Origin: Caenorhabditis elegans
Lineage: Eukaryota; Nematoda; Chromadorea; Rhabditida; Rhabditidae
Reading direction: 5' to 3'
Length of the DNA stretch: 64,000 nucleotides
Assembly (NCBI RefSeq): GCF_000002985.6
Contig: NC_003279.8
Span: forward strand, 8,184,001-8,248,000
Part shown: positions 26,641 to 36,450 of the stretch, piece after piece
Numbering within the stretch: position 1 is the stretch's first letter
Layout of the letters: each line of letters starts with the position of its first letter
Translations under genes and position numbers: made by a program
Notes under the pieces: model-generated
What the model was told of the DNA's origin: nothing
The model's database searches: none
Seen by the model: only the letters and a program-made list of their open reading frames with translations

Positions 26641-27050
26641 TGTAGAAGAAGGCGAAAATTGGAATTATCACAAAGATGTTGAAAGAGTGATTGGCCCCAG
26701 TTGAAGTAACACGTGGAATGAAACTTTCTCCTTTTTGAACAAGTTCACGGGAACACACATTTGTGTTCAATTATATTGTTTTTCCATTAATAATTTGTTG
26801 TTTCGCAAATATTTTCTAAAAGTCAATTTTCTATTCACGTTTTTTCCGTGAATGCAAAAATAATGGTTTTTTTTTTCAAAATAAATTCATTTCTTTATCA
26901 ATTCAATTACTCGTATAGTCACTATTACTCGAATTAATGAGTGAGTTAACAATTAAAAAAAGGGAAAATCCATAATTTAAATTCTAAAATTCAGCTGCCG
27001 AAACAAATAAAAGCAGTGTACACAAGGATAAGCACTCGAAATCATCTTCA
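26641..27050. promoter_or_regulatory. Divergent promoter region
   Basis: 410 bp between the starts of the minus-strand SURF4-like gene and the plus-strand four-helix protein gene. It must contain both 5' flanks. AAATTCTAAAATTCAG at about 26980-26995 could be a trans-splice acceptor for the plus-strand gene. No clear TATA box was seen. Confidence 0.5.
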
Positions 27051-28368
27051 ATGTCGGGAAGAAAAACGAACCAACGAAAATCCGAGGGGAAACAGCGTAC
27101 AAAATCGAAAATGTCGGATAGATCGCGATCTTCGAAGCCGATTTCCGTGACGAAGGGATTGAGTCCCCCGAAGAGTCGATCCTTAAAAGTTAAGCGAGAA
27201 AGGGAGAAAAGTCCGACGAAGGGTAGAAATGGATCTATGCAGAATAAACCAACGGACACTTCTGATGTAAGATCTTATGTGTGATCTCGGCAACTCGCGA
27301 AGTTCAGTGTGCGTCCGTTTGAGTGTCGTTACCAATTTCGTTGGTGGTCAAAAATGTATACTTCATTTAGAAATTAGCAGAGCTTGCGAGCTTCACCCTG
27401 TCATTGCCAGTTACTCATTCTTGCGATTTCGTGATTAAAGAGTGTTTCAGCTCGCGATCGACGCAACACAATGGGAATTTTCTCGATTTAAAGATGAAGT
27501 TGGTACTGTATTTGAGGATCCAGATATTGTCATGAAGAACACTGTAGGCGAGGCGACACCGTTTCTCGCCGAGCAAAAACAGATTATGATGATTCGAGGA
27601 GAACACTTGAAGAAGAAACCAATTTACACATTGTTTTTTCTCTTTTTGGAATTGGTGAGCACATCGTAGCAGTACCTTTAATGTTTTAAAACTTGAAATT
27701 AAAAAACCATTGCTTTTATTTTCAGGTGATAGCCATGATGATTCTCATCACGTGGAGCTTCTTCGTTGAGAACAACGAGATGATTCCAATTATTCTCTGC
27801 TTTGTCAATGTTATCATTCTTATCATCGTCGTGCTTATCCTCTTTGCAATTCAATTTGGAAGATTGAATGTGGTGGAGGAGGCACTCAATGAGGATATTC
27901 GATTTAGAATTCCCTACGAGTGGAAGTATTGGGTAAGTTTTGAAGGTGTAGTAGAGTGGGGATTTTGAGTCTAAATACTCGAAAAAAAAACTCGAGGAAG
28001 ATTGAAAAATCCACCTTTTGAAAATGACCTATTTCAATATTTTCTAATTTATATTTTTGAATTACCTCCAAAATGAAAATCCACGTCGACTTTTGAACCA
28101 ATCAGCTAATGAAGTTGACACACTTCATCTGATTGGTTCAAAAGCAAACAGAGCTTAATGCTGATTGGATACGTTTTCATCAGTATTTAAATATTTCCAG
28201 ATTTGTGTCATGCACATTCTCCGTTTCTTCCTCATCTGTGCCAACATTACCATCGGAGTTTTGGACAATGATTTTGACGGTGGCGTGATTGTCTTGGTAT
28301 CTGGAATGCCGGTGATGCTGATTCTATCGGCTGGACACGTGTTTTTCTCACTACGCCCTCAAGGATGA
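27051..28368 (+). CDS. Orphan four-helix membrane protein with basic N-terminus
   Basis: Not recognised. Exons 27051-27266, 27451-27654, 27726-27932, 28201-28368 (TGA) are all phase 0 and code 264 residues. The first 70 residues are Lys/Arg/Ser-rich (SGRKTNQRKSEGKQRTKSK...) and probably disordered and cytoplasmic. Four hydrophobic stretches follow: IYTLFFLFLELVIAMMILI, IPIILCFVNVIILIIVVLI, WICVMHILRFFLICANITI and GGVIVLVSGMPVMLILSA. There is no signal peptide and no catalytic motif. AATAAA lies at 28386-28391. The stop is only 57 bp from that of the convergent dhs-3. Topology is inferred; the exon structure is well supported by phase and splice sites. Confidence 0.85.
28090..28144. repeat. 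Short inverted repeat in intron 3
   Basis: CTTTTGAACCAATCAG at 28090-28105 is matched by its exact reverse complement at 28129-28144 around a 23-nt loop. It lies in the last intron of the four-helix protein gene and could be a small foldback element relic. Confidence 0.8.
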
Positions 28369-28385
28369 TCTCTAGTTCATTATCA

Positions 28386-28391
28386 AATAAA
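28386..28391 (+). terminator. Poly(A) signal of the four-helix protein gene
   Basis: AATAAA, 18 nt after the TGA stop at 28366-28368. The convergent dhs-3 stop lies at 28426-28428. Confidence 0.7.
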
Positions 28392-28425
28392 TATTTTAAA
28401 AATGAAAAAAATAACACAACAAAAT

Positions 28426-31400
28426 TTAAGCCTGGCGTGACTGGCGTCCCTTGAAATGATCCATAGAATGAGTGATTCCAAAATGATCCCCGTATAAGTT
28501 GAGAACTTCAGTTGGAAGAAGTCTGAAAAATCATAAGTACGTTTAACATAAATCTGAAATTCAATAGGAACTTACCCTGCAAGTGCAATAAAAATGTAGC
28601 TAAACTTTGGAATTGCAAGGAATGCTCTGTCGGTGAGAACTGCCTCCATTATGCAATCGACAACATATTCTGGTGAAAGAATTGGAAGAAGTGTTGGCCA
28701 TTTTGTGGCAATTCCATCGAACATTCCAGTATTTATATAAATTGGGCAGACTACAGTAGTCTTCACATCCTTTTTTAATGCGTACAACTCAGACGCAAGA
28801 GAGTCATTAAAACCAACAGCTCCGTGTTTGGATGCACAGTAATCTACCTGAAAGCTTTTTAATTTTAAATGTCTTTATTTGCAGAATATTTGGCCTCCCA
28901 ACGAAACGTATGAAACACCATGTAATCTAAAAAAACAATGTAGGCACAGGGATGCCTACGTACCTATCTACACACAAGTTTTTTTCGACCTTTTGTGTAG
29001 ACTAACTTAAACCCTTTAACTTTTCGTGGCGCGGTCAACATTTTGTTTTAAATCACTTACCAATCCAGCAACACCACACTTTCCAGCCATTGAAGCAATT
29101 GTTACAATATGCCCTTTATTCGACTCGAGCATGCCGGGAAGGAAATTTTTGGTAGTCTGGAAAATTTCGGTATTCTCTTTTCAACAAAAGTCATATCTTA
29201 CAAAGAACAAAGCATTTGTGTTAACTGAAACAGTCTTGACCATCAGCTCATCTGGACATTGCAGCAACTTTTTTCCTTGAAATGTTTTTATGAAAAGATA
29301 TTATGGGAATACTAATTTCTGAGAATGCGTATTGCGCAACATATCAGACGCGCAAAATATCTCGTAGCGAAAACTACAGTAATTCTTCAAATTACTACTG
29401 TAATTTTTGTGTGAAGTAACAATGGGTTCACTGAACCTTTTCGAAAGTCTTATCATTTTATTTATTTTATTGATTTTTGTTTTCTCTCTTTATCTGGCAT
29501 ATTTCGCTTAAAATGAAAAATATGTAATACGCTAAACTTCGTATGTTTCTAAATCTCTACAGTATGCAATTAGCAAGGGATGTGCTTTTTTGCCAGTGGG
29601 TCCCGCCGCGCCATTCAAATTCATTTAATTAATACCATGTGTATTGCGACTCTTCATTGTGTCTTCGAGACCCGAAGAACTCGGGGGATGTCCAATTGGG
29701 GGGATTACCAACTCGGGGATTGGCCCCGCCCACAGAACCGTGGCTTGCAATACGCCCATTTCTGCAACTGCCGCACGGTTTCGAAACTGTATTTTTCTCA
29801 ATAGAGCGAGATTTAACAAGAAAAATACAGTTTCAAAACCGTGCGGCAGTTGCAGAAATGGGCGTATTGCAAGCCACGGTTCTGTGGGCGGGGCCAATCC
29901 CCGAGTTGGTAATCCCCCCAATTGGACATCCCCCGAGTTCTTCGGGTCTCGTGTCTTCTACAGGAAAAAATTAACTCTATAAGGAACAAAATTATTATTT
30001 ACTGTGTTTTTGTATTGTACATGAATTTTTCAGAAGTTTGGATGTTTTCAGCCGACTGTACTTACCCGTCACAATTCCAGCGTTGTTCACGAGAATATCT
30101 ACTTTCCCTACTTCACTTTTAACCAAATCGGCGGTTCTATTGATTTCTTTGTATTCCGATAGGTCCACTGTGTATGCTTTAGCCTGAAAGATATAGAAAT
30201 GAAACAGTATACAAATCGCAGAGACGCAGAGAAACGCACAACGACACTCCGAAATGACGATCGCGCGTTGTTTAGCGTGTCATTTGAATTTGTACTTTTT
30301 CTCATTTGCTTACCTAAATTTATTCAACTTCTCTTTGTTTCCCATTTTTGAGTAAAATATTTTTAAAAAAGCCATTTTCAGATTCTAAATCGTATTTTTC
30401 TGTAAATAGATGAGTAGCTCTGCGTCAAAAACTCAGGAAATAAGGTATATTCTTCGTATGAATAACTAATTGCTAAAAACAAAATTTTCAGCGTCGTCAT
30501 AGATCCCCGTGATGCGCTTACAAACAGCACCAACGGCAATAAACCAAACGGCCCAAAACCGAAAGTAAGATCAGAAAAGCGGTAGTTCGTGAGAAACTAG
30601 AGCAGAAGGGGGTAGAGGAAAAAACTAAAGCTAAAAAAATAACTAGAAATTAGTGTTTAATAAAACATTTTATTTTCTCCATCCTACTCACCCAACCATG
30701 CTTTATCAACCATCTTTGTTAAAAAGTCGACTTACTCCTGCTCCGCCGGTAATTTTCGGAAAAAGTGTATTTTTGGTTTATAATAAAATTCAGGGGTTTT
30801 CTTTTCAACCTCAGCCTCTATTGAACTCAGATATGGATCCAGTCAGAAATTTAGAAAGTCTAGGGAACTACACGGTGTATCAAGATTCTTCTCAATGTTT
30901 TTGGCAACATCAAAATTTTACCTCCAATCGAGAGCATAACCCCGCATTAAGGAAGGTTCTATTTTTGGAAAAACGTTTTAATTTCTTAACACTTCAATAT
31001 TTTAATTAAGATCTACTCATTCCTTGTAGTTTCAGACAAAGATTTGCGATCACTGGCGACGCTCGGGCAGCTGTTCGTATGGCGACGCGTGCTGGTATGC
31101 TCACGGTGAAGACGATCTTCGTAAAGTGGTCAGTTAAGCAGCGTAGGAAACATCAAAGAAATCTGGTTTTTCAGGTCCGGATTGATCGTTCGAACGAAGA
31201 AGAGAATGAGCGACCGGCTACTGCTGAAATTCAAAAGTCGCCGACAAAGCGTGCATCAACCAACGTCAAAGGATTAACAGTGAATATTCCATCGAATACT
31301 GCCTTCAAAGAACAAAACTCTTCGATGCCGTTATCTCCAGCTCAGGAAAGATGGATTTCCATGTCAATTGGAGCTGTACCACCACCAACCAGCTCAGCTG

Positions 31401-34324
31401 CAGAGAAGGATGCGATTTCATCATTATCTAAAAACGGTGTCGAGCAAGAACAGGAAAAGAAGCATGAAATATGTTCTCGTGACGATGATATTGACGATTA
31501 CGGATTTTTGGTTAGTTTTGTAACTTCAAGAATAACTTTCGGTTGAAACTGAACAACTTGTTTTCAGTCTCCGAATCCGTTCCCATACCCGCAACAGTCA
31601 ATGTTCTCAGCTGGATTTCCATCTCATGGACACCATCAACGTTCCTCGAATCGTGCTACGCAAGGGGTTCCTTCTCAACAATTTGGAGGTATAGAGATTT
31701 CACGAGGTTTTCTCGAATTTAATGAAATGAGTCTCAGCCCGCTGAAATTTTTATGGTAGTCTTTTTGAATTGTTGCGGCTGATTTCTCGTTTTCTTGAAT
31801 TTTTCAAAACAATGACTTAGTTTTTATCAATCTTTATCGTTTTCTATTCATTTTTTTTGCTAAAATTAGTTTAAATCAGTTTTTGGAGTATAAATTAAAA
31901 AAGACTATCATAAACTTTTTATACGTCGAGACCCTGAATGAATCCGTGCGCCTTCAAGAAAACATGTCAAATTCTAGTGAAATTACGACAAGTTTTTCTT
32001 CAGAGATTTTTTAAATCAAAATTCATTGTTACAGGGCCAGTCAACATCCCTGGTCAAGATCCGAATCGTTTGGGATCTGGAGCATACCATATCCCACCAC
32101 AGCACCAAAGATCAAGATCCAATGTTCGTACTTCACGAGAGGTCGGCGGTCCCCCTCCGCAATTTCAACAAGCGATTTGGAATGTTGCTGGTGAAATCTA
32201 TCAACGTCAGAAGGACATAGAGATAGGCGGACAGAGAGTTGGACCCAATGATCGTCAACCGACTCAACAGAAAAATTCGGAAATGGATCGACTTTTGTCT
32301 AAACTGAAAATGAAAGATTTGAACTACCTTCGTTTTATGATAGAGCGAGGATATATCAACGAGCGTGACGTGTCTAGGCAAACTTCGGTGAGTGGTGTCT
32401 CAGGTTTTTCTTTTTTCACAATTTCTTTTAGATTTAAAAAAATTCAAACAATTTTTGTTCAGAGTGATCAAATGAGTAATGGTCATCACTTCAATGCTCC
32501 TATGACCCCACCATACCATCCACGACTTGCAGGAAACGGTAAGATTGAAATCAACCAAATAAATAGGAAAATTGATCGAACTATTGCATACATTTTAGAA
32601 CCAAATACTTCGGACTGTCATTACCATGGAACTGGAAATCGTTTATCAAATTTCATGCCAGGACGTCATCGTCCCCCACATCAACATCCAATCCATCATC
32701 ATCATCAGTCACAACATCAGCTACACCAGCATCAGCAATATCTGCATCATGCTGCTCAGCAATACCGTTATTCGCATCAACAGGGACCTCAACATCCGTT
32801 TGCGGCTCTTCTCTCACCACCGGAGATCTCGGAGTCCTTGCTCCCACCTGATGACTCGTTTTCGATTTGGCTCGAGCCGAAGCCGAAAAAACAGTCCGGA
32901 GCCATGACACGAACTCGCGGAGCTGCGACGATCAACGAATCGAGTTCTGCGGCAAGTCTGCTCACAAAAATGGATGCTCTTCGATCAGACAAGTATCCAA
33001 TTACAGACGAGGAAATGATGATGGCTAATGATTTTGTGAGACAAGGCGATCGAGATGGTATGTTTATTGGTTAATTTACTCGAAAAATTTCTATAAAAAT
33101 TTATAGTTCTGAATATCCATCAATTTCAGATAAACTAAGCTCCAGCGAAAGCTCAAGTCCTGTCGTGATGTCTTTGATGGAACTATTGAGCAACGAGAAT
33201 CTGCTCGATCAAGTAGCAACCGAAAAACCAAAGTGTTCTATGTTCGATTTTGATACTCTAAAAATCGCCGAAACTCTCAAGGAGCCACTGCAATCTTCCG
33301 AATGTTCAACTACAACATCAAGCAAGATGACCTGCTCTCCAATGTTCTTTTTCGTAGATGAAAAGACACCAAACTACGGTAAAATTTTTTTTAGTATTTG
33401 AGTAGAACCTCCAATATATCGGCTATTTTTTAGACGGCTCAGGATCGAAAAGCCTTTTCACTCCGTCATCATCGGCCGGCCAGACGCCTTCATTCCTGGA
33501 ACCTTGCGATTTTTTTGCAGCCACCGGATCGTGCCCCTTCGGTGACGCCTGTCATCAGAGTCACTCGATTTAGGAGGACCAGCGATGATTTTAAAGCCCA
33601 TTATTGTAATCATTTTCTCATTTCTCACCCAATTCAGTTTCTAAATTTTATACTTTATCATTTTGTCCTTTTTCATCGTAATTTTTGTTCTACTCGCAGC
33701 TCTTCTTTAGTTTTTTGTATGTATTTAGGGTTTCTTGTAGAGGATATGGATACTTCCAGCTTTTTCCCACCCACATAATCTTGTTTTCCTCAAGTGATAC
33801 GGATACCATCCACAAAAGTACGATATTCATAATTTAAATTTTGTATTTTTCTTCACTTTTTGTTCCATTTACACTTGTTTTCATTATTTCTAACGAGCCC
33901 GCGCCGCTCTTGACACTAGCTTTGTAATAGTAATAGTTAGCTGTAGTTGTAGTAAGTTTTAGCGAACATTCATCTAATAAATCTATAAATGTGAAAAATG
34001 TTGCAAGTCCAAACCTCAACTCCCATCGCTTCCAATTCTTTGAGTGTTTCTTTGTTTCCTTGCTCGTTTATATCCCATAACACTAATCTTGCACCGAGTT
34101 TTCCGAACTCGAAGGCCATCAATCGGCCTAATCCACTTCCGGAGCCAGTGATCAGCACAGTTTGTCCTGAAACTTTTAATATTATTTCCTTGTGTACGTG
34201 ATCCGATACCTCGAACGTCTTTTCGTAGTAGCCATCCCATTGGGAAGCAATTTCTAATTGTGGAGATAATAAGAAGACATATGGCATGTAGAGTCACCAC
34301 AACACTTTCTAGAATATCCTGCAT
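28426..34324 (-). CDS. dhs-3: Short-chain dehydrogenase/reductase DHS-3
   Basis: NAD(P)-dependent SDR enzyme of the retinol/17-beta-hydroxysteroid dehydrogenase-like group. From the literature I recall, DHS-3 is an abundant C. elegans intestinal lipid-droplet protein. Exons: 34324-34210, 34166-34015, 30183-30066, 29275-29202, 29156-29061, 28847-28576, 28522-28426 (TAA); phases close at 307 residues. Seen in order: a hydrophobic N-terminal helix ([16 protein letters not shown]) for membrane or droplet anchoring, the cofactor motif [12 protein letters not shown], a Ser in VTIASMAG, and the catalytic YCASK. ATG follows TTTTGTAG directly, suggesting trans-splicing. The 3.8-kb intron 30184-34014 holds gla-3 on the opposite strand. 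The acceptor at 29276 (TTTCAAG) is weak but needed for the phase. Substrate cannot be read from sequence. Confidence 0.92.
29310..29405. repeat. Degraded copy of a foldback element
   Basis: GAGAATGCGTATTGCGCAAC, then GACGCGCAAAATATCTCGTAGC and a CTACAGTAATT stretch. It shares GAGAATGCGTA and GACGCGC...ATATCTC with the intact palindrome at 62307-62427, but has lost its partner arm. It lies in a dhs-3 intron. Confidence 0.65.
29666..29951. repeat. Near-perfect 286-bp palindrome (foldback element)
   Basis: Arms of about 133 nt (29666-29798 and 29819-29951) around a 20-nt spacer, with one mismatch seen (TTTCGAAAC against TTTCAAAAC). The arms are GC-rich compared with the host intron. Open frames on both strands here are products of the symmetry. 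It has the look of a non-autonomous DNA transposon or MITE; no transposase is present. It lies in the dhs-3 intron 29276-30065. Confidence 0.95.
30410..33573 (+). CDS. gla-3: CCCH zinc-finger protein nested in a dhs-3 intron
   Basis: TIS11-type CCCH protein, probably RNA-binding. GLA-3 is known as an MPK-1/MAPK-linked germline apoptosis regulator, and I recall it beside dhs-3. Exons: 30410-30444, 30492-30564, 31036-31128, 31175-31510, 31568-31688, 32035-32387, 32463-32538, 32599-33057, 33130-33378, 33434-33573 (TAG). Phases close at 644 residues. Finger 1, near residue 40, is C-X8-C-X5-C-X3-H ([20 protein letters not shown]). Finger 2 has the same spacing and ends two residues before the stop ([20 protein letters not shown]). 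Between them lie a long polar linker, a helical [20 protein letters not shown] segment and a His/Gln-rich tract. AATAAA at 33976-33981 lies 34 bp before the next dhs-3 exon, so the whole gene sits inside one host intron. Confidence 0.85.
33976..33981 (+). terminator. gla-3: Poly(A) signal of the nested CCCH gene
   Basis: AATAAA in CTAATAAATC, 403 nt after the TAG stop and 33 nt before the opposite-strand dhs-3 exon boundary at 34015. Confidence 0.7.
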
Positions 34325-34689
34325 CTACAAAATCGGAAAATTGAGGGAATTTTTAAACCAAAAATTAAAACGTATTGGTTTTCTTGAAAAGTTTCTGGAA
34401 AAAAGCTAGAATACAAAAAAAAAGAATCAAGATTGAGAAATCATATAATGAAGAGTTTTTGTTGACTGTACACGCTTTTTCTCTTATCATTCAACATTTT
34501 ATCAGTGAATAGACCATGTTCTGTAAACATTTTGATAAGAGATGGAGAAATAGTGTTGGAAATGAAGAGAATTAGATAGAAGGTAGAGTGGAGCCGAGAA
34601 TACAGAATTTTGAAGTTTTTGATTCATAGTTTTGGTCGAAGAAATGCACTGAAAAAAAGTAAATTATTACCCATACGCGCAATGTTGCG

Positions 34690-34995
34690 ATTTTTGAGCC
34701 AAAAATACGGTAACCGGTCTCGAGACGCCTTTTCAAATGTAAAATACAAATGTTTGTGCTCCTTTAGAGGGAACTGTAGTTTCAAACTTTCGTGTTTTTG
34801 CAGAATTGTCATTGATTTTTCATAATTTTTCGATTAAAAAAATTTATTTATTTAAAAAGTAACAAAACAAAAAAAGCAGGACTGAAAATCCATTGGCAAC
34901 GAAATTTTCAAATTACAGTACTCTTTAAAGGCGCACACCTTTTCGCATTTAACAGGAATGGGTCGTGTCGAGACCCGGTACCGTACATTTGGAGA
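34690..34995. repeat. Dispersed foldback repeat, copy 2
   Basis: Left arm: AATACGGTAACCGGTCTCGA...CTCCTTTAGAGGGAACTGTAG. Right arm, inverted: ACAGTACTCTTTAAAGGCGC...GTGTCGAGACCCGGTACCGT. The centre carries CAAACTTTCGTGTTTTTGCAG against CCATTGGCAACGAAATTTTC. Imperfect arms of roughly 100 nt. Confidence 0.75.
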
Positions 34996-35294
34996 ATAAA
35001 TCACAAAATTGATTGAATCGGTAATAACTTTTTTAAACAAAAAAATGAAGTTCGATTTAAAAAATAAATTTAAAAACTTGAAGATCTTGGTAAAAAATCG
35101 AAAGAATCGAAAACAATTCTTTGTTTTTTTGTTGCAGAATCTCATGTTCTCCTCCCTTTTTCATTTCGAAAAAAAACGAGTTTTCTTACACTTCTTAAAA
35201 ATTCAATCATAAATTCTATTTGTGTGATTCTTCATTTCAACATTCCGAACACACAGATTTAAATTACTCCAAATGCAAGTAATTGTGGTTTTTT

Positions 35295-35660
35295 GGTGAG
35301 AAAGTACGGTATCGGGTCTCGAGGCGACCGTAACATTGATGCTACCGTACTCTGATATTTTGAGAAAATTCCTTAATGCGATTTTTCTTGTTTTTTTTTT
35401 GCAGAAAGGTGCGCGCCTTAAACGAGTACTGTAAATTCAACTTTTCGTTGCTGCGGAATTTTTATCGTTTTTTAAAAATTTCTCGATAAAATACACTTAC
35501 TTATTCAAAAACTTACATTTCAAAATTAAAAAAATAACTTTTTAAAAATCGATGAAAACTTCGAAGCAACAAAAGTTTGTAATTACAGTACTTTTAAAGG
35601 CGTACACCGTTTTGCATTTACCGAAAATTTTCGTCGCGAGACCGAGTATCGTACTACAAA
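35295..35660. repeat. Dispersed foldback repeat, copy 3
   Basis: Left: AGTACGGTATCGGGTCTCGA and GCGCGCCTTAAACGAGTACT. Right, inverted: ACAGTACTTTTAAAGGCGTA and GCGAGACCGAGTATCGTAC. It belongs to the family at 15.3, 34.7 and 62.2 kb. A further fragment (CAAAGGCGCATGCC) follows at about 35725. Confidence 0.75.
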
Positions 35661-36450
35661 ATTGCACAGTTTCTATCTAGAAATAGTTCACTAAAAGAAA
35701 CGAAATTACCGTCATAAAACTATTCAAAGGCGCATGCCGGGAAATTGAAATTTCTAAAGTTTTGAAAATTGTGATGAAAAGAAGAGTGTCAAGCATGAGT
35801 GGTCACTGTAATTGACCATCTTCTGTGATTTTATTTTGGCAGTCTGCATTCTGTTGTTTTTTTGTTTTCTCATTTCACGTCAACTTTCTCTCGATTTTCA
35901 CTGTTTTTTGTGATGATTGGCATCTTATTTTCCTCCTCAAGAGTATTGGGTCATGATCATTATCTCAAGAGGAGAGGTTACATCAGGCTACACAGATGAT
36001 TTTTTTTTCTGTTGGTTGTTTTTAACAACAAACTTTTATTGGAAATTCGCCAATTTCACTTTCTAAAATTAGAAGAAGAAATATTTCATCAATGGGTATT
36101 GTAGATTTAGATTTAGACAATGTAGATTTGGAAGAAATTATTGTCACAATTAAGAAAAAAGAAAAACAACCGGGAAGAGAGGTTTGAAATGTTTCAGAAT
36201 GAAATGATCTAGCGATTTTTGGAATGTGCCTGTAATTCTTGAGATTTTCTGATGAGACATGCATTGTTTACAAAACAATTGGGGGACTTTAGAATTAAAC
36301 AAATAACAAAGTTTCAATTTGCAATTTGAATTAATTTCATGTGCGTCGTGTTGTTTCGGACAGAATCGTAAAATGTGCAGTAGAATGTGTTGATCGGCTG
36401 AAATTTTCGGAATGTTTAAGGATTTTTAAAAAATATTTCATTGTTTTCAT

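Larger units (their letters stand above)
34325..36450. other. Repeat-rich intergenic region
   Basis: Between the dhs-3 start and the 3' end of the 554-residue orphan gene. It holds two copies of the dispersed foldback family (listed separately) and upstream sequence of dhs-3. TTTATT at 36036-36041 is a minus-strand AATAAA that would end the orphan gene's message about 410 nt after its stop. The 80-codon minus-strand frame at 36022-36264 overlaps that signal, so I treat it as 3' UTR. Confidence 0.55.

Noticed and set aside
29202..29224. Acceptor-like GTTTCAG inside a dhs-3 exon
   Set aside because: Reading through gives the expected SDR sequence ([15 protein letters not shown]) without a break, so it is coding, not a splice site.
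29625..29982. Three roughly 100-codon frames on both strands
   Set aside because: All fall in the 286-bp palindrome; the long frames on both strands are a result of GC-rich symmetry.
36022..36264. 80-codon minus-strand frame
   Set aside because: It overlaps a probable poly(A) signal and has no support as an exon in phase; treated as 3' UTR of the upstream orphan gene.
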